DNA of 64,000 nucleotides from Nocardioides_C sp963700955 (GTDB taxonomy: Bacteria > Actinomycetota > Actinomycetes > Propionibacteriales > Nocardioidaceae). This document shows, one piece after another, positions 16,770 through 24,781 of this stretch. The stretch spans positions 930,001 through 994,000 of the forward strand of contig CAVOZH010000012.1 in assembly GCA_963700955.1 (NCBI GenBank). The letters are read 5' to 3'. A program made the translations under genes and the position numbers. Below the pieces are notes generated by a model. The model ran no database searches. It had not been told where the DNA came from and saw nothing but the letters and a program-made list of their open reading frames with translations. Every line of letters begins with the position of its first letter. Within the stretch, counting starts at the first letter, position 1.

Positions 16770-18965
16770 TCAGGCCAGGTCGAACCGATCGAGGTTCATG
16801 ACCTTGTCCCACGCCCGCACGAAGTCGCGGACGAACTTCTCCTTCGAGTCGTCGGTCGCGTAGACCTCCGCGATCGCTCGGAGCTGTGAGTTGGAACCGA
16901 AGACGAGGTCGACAGCAGTGGCGGTCCACCTCACCTCGCCCGTGGCGTGGTCCCGCCCCTCGTACACGTGCTCGGCCGATGCGGACGCCTTCCACTCCGT
17001 GGCCATGTCGAGCAGGTTCACGAAGAAGTCGTTGGACAGCGTCTCGGCCCGGTCGGTGAAGACGCCGTGGCGCACCTGCCCCACGTTGGCGTTCAGGGCG
17101 CGCATGCCGCCGACGATGACCGTCATCTCGGGCGCGGTCAGCGTCAACAGGTTGGCCCGGTCCAGCAGCAGGGTCTCCGGCGGCAGCTTCTCCCCGGCGC
17201 GCAGGTAGTTGCGGAATCCGTCGGCCCTCGGCTCGAGCACGGCGAACGACTCCGCGTCCGTCTGCTCCTGGGACGCATCCGTGCGCCCCGGTGCGAACGG
17301 GACCCTGACGTCATGCCCGGCGTTCTTCGCCGCTCGCTCGACGGCCGCGCATCCGCCCAGGACGATCAGGTCGGCAAGCGAGACCTTCTTCCCACCGGAC
17401 TGTGACTCGTTGAACTCCTGCTGGATCTGCTCCAAGGCCTGCAGCACCGTGCCGAGCGCGGCCGGGTCGTTGACGTCCCAGCCCTTCTGCGGCTCCAGGC
17501 GGATCCGCGCCCCGTTGGCCCCGCCACGCTTGTCGGTGTCGCGGAAGGTCGCCGCCGACGCCCACGCGGTCGAGACCAGCTGAGAGATGGACAGTCCCGA
17601 GTCGAGGAGCTTGGCCTTGAGGGCGGCGATGTCCTCGTCGCCGATGAGCTCGTGGTCGACCGGCGGGACGGGGTCCTGCCACAGCTGCGGCTCCGGCACC
17701 CACGGCCCGAGGTAGCGGGAGGTGGGTCCCATGTCGCGGTGGAGAAGCTTGTACCACGCCTTGGCGAACGCCTCCGCGAGCTGGTCCGGGTGCTCCAAGA
17801 AGGTCCGCGAGATCGGCTCGTAGACCGGGTCCATGCGCAGCGCGAGGTCCGTGGTCAGCATCATCGGGGCGTGCCTGACCGAGGGGTCGTGGGCGTCGGG
17901 TACGGCGTCCGCCCCCGCGCCGTCCTTCGGCCGCCACTGCTTCGCACCGGCGGGGCTCTCGGTCAGCTCCCACTCGTAGCCGAACAGCGTCTCGAAGAAG
18001 CTGTTGTCCCACGCGGTCGGGGTGGGCGTCCACGCTCCCTCGAGCCCGCTGGTGGTCGCGTCCTTGCCCACTCCGGTGCCGTGGGTGTTCTTCCAGCCGA
18101 GGCCCATCTGCTCGATCGGAGCACCCTCCGGCTCCGGGCCGATGTACTCCGCCTTGGCGGCACCGTGGGTCTTGCCGAACGTGTGGCCGCCGGCGATGAG
18201 CGCGACGGTCTCCTCGTCGTTCATCGCCATGCGGCGGAAAGTCTCCCGGATGTCCTTGGCGGCGGCGAGCGGGTCAGGGGTGCCGTTCGGCCCCTCCGGG
18301 TTCACGTAGATCAGGCCCATCTGCACGGCGCCGAACGGGCCGGTGAGCTCGCGGTCGCCGCTGTAGCGCTCGTCTCCGAGCCAGGTGTCCTCCGGCCCCC
18401 AGAAGACCTCCTCGGGCTCCCAGATGTCCTCGCGCCCGAAGCCGAAGCCGAAGGTCTTGAAGCCCATCGACTCCAGGGCACACTGGCCGGCAAAGACCAG
18501 AAGGTCTGCCCAGGTGATCTTCCGGCCGTACTTCTGCTTGACCGGCCACAGCAGCCGGCGGGCCTTGTCGAGGCTCGCGTTGTCCGGCCAGCTGTTGAGG
18601 GGGGCGAAGCGCTGGGACCCGTCCCCGGCACCGCCGCGGCCGTCCTCGATGCGGTACGTGCCGGCGGCGTGCCAGCTCAGCCGGATGAAGAGCGGCCCGT
18701 AGTGGCCGTAGTCGGCCGGCCACCAGTCCTGCGACGTCGTCATCACCTCGAAGATGTCCCGCTTCAGCGCGTCGACGTCGAGGGTCTTGAACTCTTCTGC
18801 GTAGCTGAAGTCCTCGCCCATGGGGTTTGCCCGAGGTGAGTGCTGATGGAGAACCTGCAGGTTGAGCTGATTGGGCCACCAGTCCTGGTTGGACCTGGGC
18901 CGACTCGCCTTGGAAGTCGGGGAGGGGATTACCGGGTTTTCACTTTCGCTGCCGGGCTCAGACAC
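16770..18965 (-). CDS. katG: Catalase-peroxidase
   Basis: A 731-residue bifunctional haem catalase/peroxidase. Distal site RLSWHAAGTYR gives Arg95, Trp98 and His99; LIYVNPEGPNG gives Tyr220; RRMAMNDEET gives Met246; together Trp98-Tyr220-Met246 form the covalent adduct needed for catalase activity. The proximal His261 is in GGHTFGKTHG. The second, haem-less domain is complete and the end RAWDKVMNLDRFDLA is typical. It removes hydrogen peroxide and activates isoniazid in mycobacteria. It lies 62 bases downstream of a furA remnant and was presumably once its operon partner. Confidence 0.97.
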   Translation of the reverse strand: MSEPGSESENPVIPSPTSKASRPRSNQDWWPNQLNLQVLHQHSPRANPMGEDFSYAEEFKTLDVDALKRDIFEVMTTSQDWWPADYGHYGPLFIRLSWHAAGTYRIEDGRGGAGDGSQRFAPLNSWPDNASLDKARRLLWPVKQKYGRKITWADLLVFAGQCALESMGFKTFGFGFGREDIWEPEEVFWGPEDTWLGDERYSGDRELTGPFGAVQMGLIYVNPEGPNGTPDPLAAAKDIRETFRRMAMNDEETVALIAGGHTFGKTHGAAKAEYIGPEPEGAPIEQMGLGWKNTHGTGVGKDATTSGLEGAWTPTPTAWDNSFFETLFGYEWELTESPAGAKQWRPKDGAGADAVPDAHDPSVRHAPMMLTTDLALRMDPVYEPISRTFLEHPDQLAEAFAKAWYKLLHRDMGPTSRYLGPWVPEPQLWQDPVPPVDHELIGDEDIAALKAKLLDSGLSISQLVSTAWASAATFRDTDKRGGANGARIRLEPQKGWDVNDPAALGTVLQALEQIQQEFNESQSGGKKVSLADLIVLGGCAAVERAAKNAGHDVRVPFAPGRTDASQEQTDAESFAVLEPRADGFRNYLRAGEKLPPETLLLDRANLLTLTAPEMTVIVGGMRALNANVGQVRHGVFTDRAETLSNDFFVNLLDMATEWKASASAEHVYEGRDHATGEVRWTATAVDLVFGSNSQLRAIAEVYATDDSKEKFVRDFVRAWDKVMNLDRFDLA

Positions 18966-19027
18966 GTCAGTCGTTCTCCTATCTCGCTTCTTGCCTCTGA
19001 TGGCTGGTCTCTCTCGAGCGTGGTTAC

Positions 19028-19223
19028 TCAGGATCCATGGCTACGGTGCTCTGATGGTGTCGAGCGCCGAGCTTCTGCGATGACACACTCGGGGCATAGA
19101 GCCCAGTGGGTCACTTCGGCCTCGTCGATCGCACAGCCGTGGTCGTCGGACGTGGCCAAGCACAGTGCGCTGCCGACTGCGCAATCCACGCAACATGCGC
19201 TCGTGGTCGGACGTGTTGGTCAC
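19028..19223 (-). pseudogene. furA: furA remnant with large internal deletion
   Basis: From the GTG at 19223 the frame reads TNTSDHERMLRG, the usual start of FurA proteins. From 19189 a different frame (+1 relative) reads VDCAVGSALCLATSDDHGCA then IDEAEVTHWALCPECVIAE and ends at 19028, which is the FurA C-terminus with its Cys-x-x-Cys. The roughly 85 residues between (helix-turn-helix and metal sites) are gone, and the join at 19187-19196 is out of frame. Position directly before katG is the standard furA-katG arrangement. The product cannot bind DNA, so KatG has probably lost FurA repression. Confidence 0.85.
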
Positions 19224-19228
19224 GCTCC

Positions 19229-19261
19229 GAAGTATCAAGCATTCTCTGGGATCAGTGAAGA
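19229..19261 (-). promoter_or_regulatory. furA-katG promoter with FurA-box-like sequence
   Basis: On the minus strand TCTTCACTGATCCCAGA (19245-19261) closely resembles the mycobacterial FurA box as I remember it (TCTTGACTGATTCCAGA). It is followed by a TTGATACT element only 8-9 bases before the furA GTG, which suggests a leaderless transcript. The operator therefore survived while its repressor gene did not. Confidence 0.55.
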
Positions 19262-19406
19262 TCATGCGGCGACTCCCGTGGGACCGAGGGGAGCACGCTG
19301 TTTGCCACGGGCGATCCTGTGCCAGGACATCTGCCACCTGTTGCAGAAGCACCCCGACCAGCTCCTCGACGAGCTCCTGGCGTAGTCACGTCCCGATGAC
19401 CTCCTA

Positions 19407-19760
19407 TCAAGGCGATGGATAGGTGCTGATCGAGATGAGCGTGTCCGACCCACTGGTCGCGATCGAGATCGTGGCGCCGTCACCGGACTTCTTGATGGTG
19501 TAGTTGGCACTGGCAGAACTGCTGGTTTGCGACACCGTGTCCCAGTTCTCCTTGTCGATGAAGTCCTTGTAGAACTTGCTGACCTGGTCGACTGAGTCGG
19601 ACGTCTTCAACACGGTGGAGCCGGTGGCTTCGCTGACGGTGTCGGACGGTTTGTAGATCGGGATTCCAATGTCTTCCGGTGTGCTTCCGCAAGCGGCGGC
19701 CGCGACTCCCACGGTCAGGGCCAGTAGCAGGACAATCAGGATTCTGGCTGTTGATTTCAT
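19407..19760 (-). CDS. Small secreted lipoprotein, hypothetical
   Basis: A 117-residue protein with a lipoprotein signal peptide: MKSTARILIVLLLALTVGVA then AAACGS, where the Cys near residue 24 would be lipidated. The mature part (SVDQVSKFYKDFIDKENWDT ... ISIATSGSDTLISISTYP) reads as a small alpha/beta domain and resembles uncharacterised actinobacterial lipoproteins. Exported to the outer face of the membrane. A GAGGAGG ribosome site precedes the ATG. Function unknown. Confidence 0.78.
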   Translation of the reverse strand: MKSTARILIVLLLALTVGVAAAACGSTPEDIGIPIYKPSDTVSEATGSTVLKTSDSVDQVSKFYKDFIDKENWDTVSQTSSSASANYTIKKSGDGATISIATSGSDTLISISTYPSP

Positions 19761-19931
19761 GCGGCGACCTCCTCGTCGCGGTGCTAACGGTGGTCTGGAG
19801 TCTGGGACCTCAGCTTCAAAGAATTTGTCCCCCCGCTTCGAGCTACCAGAGGCCTACGTCCTCACTCCGACAAAGCCCATCGCTGCACCAGACAGACGTC
19901 ACGCCACCTCACCGCTCTTCGCCTGAGCGGC

Positions 19932-20426
19932 TCAGCCGGAGGATGGAACGTCGGACCGGGAAGGCACCAAGAGCTGTCGTCGGATCACGAGGGTGGTGAG
20001 CAGGTAGGCAAGGGCTGGGGTCCAGACGATCTGGAAGATCACCAGCGCCCAGAACGACAGCTCGTCCACGCCGATGATCGTGGTCACCGCCGCGAACAAC
20101 GGGACGAGGATCGCGGCCGAGGCGATGCCGAGCGCGAGGCCCAGCGGGAGCCAGGATCTCGGCAGATGCACGAGCGGACCTTGAGCAGGCGCAGCGGCGG
20201 TCTCGATCTTTCCTGCCGCGAGGGCTCGTCGGGTCCCCGGACCGACGAAGAAGGCGATGAGCACGGACATGATCAAGCACGTGATGACCATGGCGACCGC
20301 GACATTGGTTGTGAGTGTGGGCTCCCTTGCCTGGTTGCCCAGCCACGTGAACAGGGGGTTCAGGATCATGTCGATGACCGCTGCCACGGTTGCCTGAGTG
20401 CGCATGTAGGTATTCACGGCGTGCAT
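19932..20426 (-). CDS. Integral membrane protein, hypothetical
   Basis: A 164-residue protein with about four membrane spans: VAAVIDMILNPLFTWLG, VAVAMVITCLIMSVLIAFFV, GLALGIASAAILVPLFAAV and ELSFWALVIFQIVWTPALAY. No catalytic motif seen. GAGGGGAC lies upstream of the ATG. Monocistronic by spacing. Confidence 0.65.
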   Translation of the reverse strand: MHAVNTYMRTQATVAAVIDMILNPLFTWLGNQAREPTLTTNVAVAMVITCLIMSVLIAFFVGPGTRRALAAGKIETAAAPAQGPLVHLPRSWLPLGLALGIASAAILVPLFAAVTTIIGVDELSFWALVIFQIVWTPALAYLLTTLVIRRQLLVPSRSDVPSSG

Positions 20427-20634
20427 GTCGGCTCGTCCCCTCTCGCGTGTGAGTTGTCACCTCGTGCCGTGGTGGTCGATGTCGGGTGGTACTCCCCTCT
20501 TTCTCAGACGTCGCCCAGCCGGCCTGATGTGGCGAGCATCGACTCCATCTGCGTGGCGGCTCTCATGCGCGATCCGGTGCACGCACGTGGCGAACTCCGG
20601 ACGAGCTGACGCCGCGCGCCGATATGCTTCCCTC

Positions 20635-20832
20635 GTGGTCGTCAAGACGTCGCCTCGTTGGTATGCGGGCCTGGCCCTCCTGTGGCTGATCGTCACCGTG
20701 AGCCAAACGGTGCTGGCACTGAGGCACGGTTCCACCTTGGACTGGATTCTGGCCGCTGGGCTTGCCGTTGTGACAGTTCTCTTCGCAACCCGGTGGGTTT
20801 CGCTGAGCCGAGGCAGTCACTCAACGTCCTGA
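20635..20832 (+). CDS. Small two-span membrane protein, hypothetical
   Basis: A 65-residue frame from GTG 20635: WYAGLALLWLIVTVSQTVLA and LDWILAAGLAVVTVLFATRW are two good membrane helices separated by a short loop. The opposite strand is read by the C-terminal extension of the IS110 transposase ORF, but the hydrophobic two-span layout and position outside the probable insertion-sequence end favour this as the genuine gene. Function unknown. Confidence 0.45.
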   Translation: MVVKTSPRWYAGLALLWLIVTVSQTVLALRHGSTLDWILAAGLAVVTVLFATRWVSLSRGSHSTS

Positions 20833-22081
20833 TCTGGTTCCCCTCTGTGTCAAGGGCGCGGTGTCGGCTTTCTGGAGTGTGTGCCGCCGCTTGGGGGTTC
20901 GCAGCGGGTTCGGGCGGGGGTAGCGTCGGTGCTGCGGGTCCGGGAAGTGGCTGTTCCGAAGAGCCGATGACCGGGGTGGACAGATCGGCCGCGCTGGATC
21001 GCGAAGACGCCCCCGAGTGCCCTCCCGGACCCGCCTCAGCGACGGGCTGGTCGGCGAGACCGGCGTCGGCGAGGAGCTGGCGGTAGATCGCGTCGGAGAT
21101 CCGGCGTTTGAGGCAGCGCAGCGCTTCCATCGGGGTCTTGGACTCGGCGAGCTTGCGGCGGTAGTAGGCGCGGCCTTCGGTGTCGTGGCGGATCTGCACG
21201 ATCGCGGCGATGTGGATGACGTGGTTCATCCGCCGGTTCCCGGCCCGCGACAGCCGGTGCCGGACGTTCTCGCCTGAGGATGCCTCCAGTGGCGCGGTGC
21301 CGGTCCAGGACGCGAAGTGGTTGCGGTCGGGGAACCGGGCCACGTCCCCGACGTCGGCGAGGACCCGGGCGGCGACCGCCGGCCCGACCCCGAACAGGTC
21401 CATCAGGTGCGACCCGCGGGCCGTCACCGCGGTGCGTAGCTCCCTCTTGAGCGCCTTGAGTTTGGCGTCCACGGCGACCAGGTCAGTGATCTCTTCTACG
21501 GCCATCCGTCGGATCGTCTTGCCCAGCAGCGATCTGGGCTTCACCGTCGCGACCAGTCTCTTGGCCTGCAGTGCGGAGAGGTCACGTTTGTTCGCTCCGC
21601 CCGGGATCAGCTCGGTGAGCAGCCGGTGCAACCGGTTCACGGTCTGCACCCGCAGCTTCGCCAGCTCCTCACGCCGGTCGGTCAGCAGCCGCAGCGCGAG
21701 CAGTTCCTCATCGAACGCGAGCTGGCGCAGCCCGGGGGTCCGCAGCGCCACCATCGCGACCGCGTGGGCGTCGGTGGCGTCGGTCTTGCGGGCGTTGCCG
21801 GTGTCGAAGACCCGCACCCGGGCCGCGAGCTTGGCCGGAACGTCGACCACGTCCTCGCCCTGGGCCAGCAGCCGCTGTGCCAGCGGCCGGCCGACGCCCT
21901 GGGCGCCCTCGACCGCCCACCGGTGCTGCGCCCACTGGTCACGTACCTGCTTCAGCATCGTCCGGTAGCTGGCCGTGTCGGTGCCGTACCGGCCCCGCGT
22001 CAGCACCGAGCCGTGCTCGTCGACGACCTCGATCGTCACCGACTTCTTGTGCGGGTCCACACCCACGATCACTCGGCTCAT
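20693..22081 (-). CDS. IS110-family transposase
   Basis: A 462-residue recombinase. The N-terminal RuvC-like DEDD domain has IVGVDPHKKSVTIEVVD (first Asp), VEGAQGVGRPLAQRLL (Glu) and KTDATDAHAVAMVA (Asp-x-x-Asp). The C-terminal domain carries the catalytic serine region FASWTGTAPLEASSGE followed by HRLSRAGNRRMNHVIHIAA. The last about 80 residues, Pro/Ala-rich and then reading antisense to the neighbouring small gene, look like run-on beyond the element rather than family sequence. The ATG at 22081 (MSRVIVGVDPHKK) has a GGAGG just upstream. Confidence 0.9.
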   Translation of the reverse strand: MSRVIVGVDPHKKSVTIEVVDEHGSVLTRGRYGTDTASYRTMLKQVRDQWAQHRWAVEGAQGVGRPLAQRLLAQGEDVVDVPAKLAARVRVFDTGNARKTDATDAHAVAMVALRTPGLRQLAFDEELLALRLLTDRREELAKLRVQTVNRLHRLLTELIPGGANKRDLSALQAKRLVATVKPRSLLGKTIRRMAVEEITDLVAVDAKLKALKRELRTAVTARGSHLMDLFGVGPAVAARVLADVGDVARFPDRNHFASWTGTAPLEASSGENVRHRLSRAGNRRMNHVIHIAAIVQIRHDTEGRAYYRRKLAESKTPMEALRCLKRRISDAIYRQLLADAGLADQPVAEAGPGGHSGASSRSSAADLSTPVIGSSEQPLPGPAAPTLPPPEPAANPQAAAHTPESRHRALDTEGNQIRTLSDCLGSAKPTGLRRELSQRQAQRPESSPRWNRASVPAPFGSR

Positions 22082-22310
22082 CTCTTGGCCTCCTCGCTCG
22101 AGCCGGTATCTGTCGGCGAGGACGGGCAAAGCTACTTCGAGCCGGGCAGTCCCCTCTGGAGCCACGCCTCACCACGGTGCCCGGCGGACCCGCATGCCAG
22201 ATGAGAGCCACACCCGCAAAGGGTGGGCAGCCGCTGCCATGAGAGAGCGGACCGCCGAACACCTCGACAACAGCCTGGCCCGGCCACTGCCGTAAGAGAA
22301 GTCAACAAGT
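20835..22310 (-). mobile_element. IS110-family insertion sequence (ends approximate)
   Basis: One transposase gene plus about 200 non-coding bases on its 5' side (22082-22300). IS110 elements lack terminal inverted repeats, so the ends are estimates: the left end near 20835-20850, where the small membrane gene finishes, and the right end before the dispersed repeat at 22308. In the characterised IS621 type the non-coding end encodes a bridge RNA that guides recombination; the segment here is of suitable length and place. Confidence 0.7.
22082..22300 (-). ncRNA. Candidate bridge-RNA region of the IS110 element
   Basis: About 220 non-coding bases between the transposase start and the outer end of the element. 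It contains several self-complementary GC-rich stretches. In IS621-type IS110 elements this segment is transcribed as a structured guide RNA with target- and donor-binding loops. I did not fold it; the call rests on position and family knowledge only. Confidence 0.35.
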
Positions 22311-22352
22311 AGCCGCGGATAGTGAAAGCGCGGAACTGCCGATGAGCGCGCG
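22308..22352 (+). repeat. Dispersed cassette-like repeat, copy E
   Basis: Contains AGCCGCGGATAGTGAAAGCG then GGAACTGCCGATGAGCGCG. The right half AACTGCCGATG is shared with copies A and G, and AGTGAAAGC with copy B. It lies just outside the IS110 end and before the 22373 gene. Confidence 0.6.
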
Positions 22353-22372
22353 TTGGCACCTACCCTCGAGAA

Positions 22373-22636
22373 ATGGATGAGCACGCCCAACGGGTCTGCG
22401 CCCCGCTACTTGCTTCATGGGATGCCTTCGAGCAAGGAGAAGCGACTCTGCTCGACCTGTCTCGGTTGGTGGAGCAGGCATCAGAGGCGCTAGACAACGC
22501 CAGTGCCCCACTGCCTCAAAGGCTCCGTGAAGCAGCCGCCGACTTGGAGTACGCGTATCACGCCAGCGAGCGGGAGGACCATCTGTCGGAGGGCAAGCGC
22601 ATCCTCGGGCCTGTGTTTCCCCAGATGGGACTCTGA
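22373..22636 (+). CDS. Hypothetical protein, helical
   Basis: An 87-residue protein (MDEHAQRVCAPLLASWDAFE ... LREAAADLEYAYHASEREDH) that reads as three amphipathic helices. No known family recognised. It sits alone between repeat copies E and D, like a single-gene unit. Confidence 0.6.
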   Translation: MDEHAQRVCAPLLASWDAFEQGEATLLDLSRLVEQASEALDNASAPLPQRLREAAADLEYAYHASEREDHLSEGKRILGPVFPQMGL

Positions 22637-22640
22637 CGGG

Positions 22641-22686
22641 TCGTCCGAACATGCCGCGTTGAGGGAAGACCGGCAACTGCGGCGAG
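22641..22686 (+). repeat. Dispersed cassette-like repeat, copy D
   Basis: Reads CGTCCGAACATGCCGCGTTG then AGGGAAGACCGGCAACTGCG. Starts five bases after the upstream stop codon. Shares CATGCCGC and GTTGAGGGAAGA with copy C and the CAACTGC right half with copies G and H. Confidence 0.6.
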
Positions 22687-22731
22687 TCGACGTGGAGGCG
22701 CGGTCGCGTCCCGCGTGTCAGGCTGGCGCGC

Positions 22732-23106
22732 ATGAACGCTGCACAGCAGGTCATGTCGGCTGCCGAGCACCGGGCCTCGGCCCTCGCCTTGGGCGATGCC
22801 GAGAAACTCTCTGGCCTGCTGCATGAGGACTTCAGGTGGACAACCCACCTTGGCGAGACCTACAACCGGTCGGAATACGTCAGTAGGAACACAACGGGAC
22901 ACACCGTTTGGCGTTCGCAACACCTGGACAGCGCCGAGGTCGTGGTTGTTGGCGACACCGCCATCCTCTACGCCGAAGCGAGTGACGTGGTGCTGTTAGA
23001 GGACGACGAGCCCGAGACCTTCCGGATGCCGATGACGCAGGTTTGGGTCCGCCTTGACGGCCGCTGGAAGTGCCTGGCTGGCCACGCAGGTCCGCGCCGT
23101 TCCTGA
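22732..23106 (+). CDS. SnoaL/NTF2-like (DUF4440-type) protein
   Basis: A 124-residue cone-fold protein: AEHRASALALGDAEKLSGLL then HEDFRWTTHLGETYNRSEYV, VVVVGDTAILYAEASDVVLL and the end MTQVWVRLDGRWKCLAGHAG are the usual NTF2-like helices and strands. Such proteins range from isomerases to ligand-binding accessory proteins; nothing here fixes a substrate. Stand-alone gene bounded by repeat-family sequences. Confidence 0.8.
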   Translation: MNAAQQVMSAAEHRASALALGDAEKLSGLLHEDFRWTTHLGETYNRSEYVSRNTTGHTVWRSQHLDSAEVVVVGDTAILYAEASDVVLLEDDEPETFRMPMTQVWVRLDGRWKCLAGHAGPRRS

Positions 23107-23252
23107 CGTCCGTTCAAGCGTTGAGGGCGGCTACGATCGCCCGGACATGTCGCTGTCGACTGCGGCATCCGACGATGCGGCGGGCACGTCCGGCGATGCG
23201 CCACTACGCGATAACCCCGTACGACAGCTCACGGCCAGGACATGATTGGCGC

Positions 23253-23738
23253 ATGTGGGTTCGCCTCATGGACTGGATGATCGCCGACGCAGAACCTCCA
23301 ATGCCGCAAGTTGGCGAGCACCTCAACGGCGTGGGTATCCGCGTCCGCGGAACAGTCCGGTCGGCACCACTGGATCGTCCCGACGGGGTAGACGAGATCG
23401 AAGCTGCGAGACCACACCAGGTTCGCTATCAGCTCACCGGCAAGGTGATCGAACCTCGTGATTTCGAGGTCGATGAGGACGGTGGCGACAAGCATGCCAG
23501 GGGCGAATTCGTCCTCGCAGTTCGCGACGACCGATTCCAAGTGCAACTCGAGGGCTCGACGCGCGACATTCAGCCCGGGAGCAGGGTGACTGTGGACGGC
23601 CCCTTGTTCATCGTCGGCGCTTACGAATGGGACGACTTCCAGCTCACCGAATCACGGGCAGACTGGCTCGTCAGGTCAGCGGTCCGAGCAGATCGAGGCG
23701 ACACGATGCTTGACCTGGTGTCGATGCAACACGACTAG
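23253..23738 (+). CDS. Hypothetical protein
   Basis: A 161-residue protein with a beta-rich centre: RGTVRSAPLDRPDGVDEIEA, YQLTGKVIEPRDFEVDEDGG, FVLAVRDDRFQVQLEGSTRD and PGSRVTVDGPLFIVGAYEWD. It looks like an OB- or barrel-type domain, but I cannot name a family. ATG 23253 chosen for MWVRLMDWMIADAEPPMPQ; a later in-frame ATG exists. The stop is directly followed by repeat copy B. Confidence 0.6.
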   Translation: MWVRLMDWMIADAEPPMPQVGEHLNGVGIRVRGTVRSAPLDRPDGVDEIEAARPHQVRYQLTGKVIEPRDFEVDEDGGDKHARGEFVLAVRDDRFQVQLEGSTRDIQPGSRVTVDGPLFIVGAYEWDDFQLTESRADWLVRSAVRADRGDTMLDLVSMQHD

Positions 23739-23798
23739 GCAACTTCCGCTCATGCCGCCGAGAGTGAAAGCTCGGCAGCCGATGTGCGGACGGGTTGC
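23739..23798 (+). repeat. Dispersed cassette-like repeat, copy B (long attC-like hairpin)
   Basis: Fills the whole space between the stop of the upstream gene and the stop of the convergent histidine phosphatase. Outer arms GCAAC (23739-23743) and GTTGC (23794-23798) pair; inner arms CCGCTCATGCCGCCGAG and CTCGGCAGCCGATGTGCGG pair with single-base bulges. This long bulged hairpin is reminiscent of integron attC sites, but the canonical RYYYAAC/GTTRRRY boxes are not matched. It could also serve as a bidirectional terminator. Confidence 0.7.
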
Positions 23799-24437
23799 TC
23801 ACAATCGCAAATGGCCGGGAAACCCGGTCCATCGAAGGTTGGCTGGCAGATGGGCTACGTCGTTCGAGACCACGACCGTCGGTGGACCCTCAAGCCCGTA
23901 CCTGATGACCGTCAATCCGGCGTGGCACTGGTTCGGGGGCCACCATCGCCAGTTCGGGGCGTCGAGGGCATGCCGGACCAGCCACCCGATAGTGAAGGCG
24001 TGGGTGATGACGACCTCAACGCGCTCGCGCCCATCCATGGCAGGACCAGCCAGAAGGTCGATCGCTCGGGAGCCGAGAGCCGCGCCTTGGGATGCCTCTT
24101 CCTCGGAGACATCCGCAAAAGACGACAGGACGGCGTCAACCCAGGCGTCGGGCACCTCTTCACGACCGGGAACGTGCGGCACATAGTCACCTGCCGCATC
24201 GACTTCGGACAGAGATGGAGGGTGCTCGAACTGTTCCGCCACGACCCGCGCCGTCTCTGCTGCTCGCCGGAGCGGCCCGTGAGTGATGCGGCTCAGCGGC
24301 AGATGTGCGAGACGGCGGCCCAGGTTCTCAGCCTGCCGTGCACCCCGCGAGGTCAGCCCAGCCCCGTCCGTCTTCGGCTCAGCATGACGGGCCAAGTAAA
24401 GCAAGCGTGTGCTCTCCCCCGACATGCCCGACATCAA
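23799..24437 (-). CDS. Histidine phosphatase (phosphoglycerate mutase-like) family protein
   Basis: A 212-residue protein with the phosphohistidine motif LLYLARHAEPKTDGAGLTSR near the N-terminus, GPLRRAAETARVVAEQF, and the second His in VVITHAFTIGWLVRHALDA. The family removes phosphate from small molecules or proteins; substrate unknown. It is convergent to the 23253 gene, with repeat B exactly between them and repeat C just upstream, so it forms a minus-strand unit inside the array. Confidence 0.85.
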   Translation of the reverse strand: MMSGMSGESTRLLYLARHAEPKTDGAGLTSRGARQAENLGRRLAHLPLSRITHGPLRRAAETARVVAEQFEHPPSLSEVDAAGDYVPHVPGREEVPDAWVDAVLSSFADVSEEEASQGAALGSRAIDLLAGPAMDGRERVEVVITHAFTIGWLVRHALDAPNWRWWPPNQCHAGLTVIRYGLEGPPTVVVSNDVAHLPANLRWTGFPGHLRL

Positions 24438-24781
24438 ACCACGATGACTGGAGGTTCACTCTCATGCCGCTGTTGAGGGAAGATCGAGAATGCCGATGAC
24501 GGCCCATCTAAATCCTGGCTACCAACGCCAGTTGCGAGGGGCCACGAGCCCACGAGTGATGGCGCGAGACATGGCTCGCACCATAACCTGCTCCAACCAC
24601 CAAGCAAGGGGGCGCTGCGCAGACCACGCGCTGGCTTCACGAGGTATGCAGCGTTCCTGGACCAAGGAGCGGCTACGCGTCCACCGGAGGCGACCATGGG
24701 GTTGAAGCCGCAACGAATAGAGCTTCAGGCTTGGCGACCGGATCTGCCGCCGACAGGGAAGCTTCGGCCAGCAGGGTGGCT
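24438..24781. other. Gene-free stretch with repeat C
   Basis: 344 bases without a convincing gene. It begins with repeat copy C (24453-24505). Minus-strand frames give Trp-rich phrases such as RPLAWWLEQVMVRAMSRAIT that might be a decayed gene, but no start, domain or family could be recognised. Confidence 0.4.
24453..24505 (+). repeat. Dispersed cassette-like repeat, copy C
   Basis: TTCACTCTCATGCCGCTGTT, then GAGGGAAGATCGAGAA and TGCCGATGACGG. Shares TTCACTCTCATGCCGC exactly with copy A and GTTGAGGGAAGA with copy D. Confidence 0.65.

Noticed and set aside
16508..16801. Small plus-strand gene between zwf and katG
   Set aside because: The GTG overlaps the zwf stop but the 97-codon frame shows no conserved pattern and runs into katG; a minus-strand frame there is equally unconvincing.
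18840..19385. Plus-strand frame opposite the katG start and furA remnant
   Set aside because: It is antisense to the recognisable furA pieces and the katG N-terminus.
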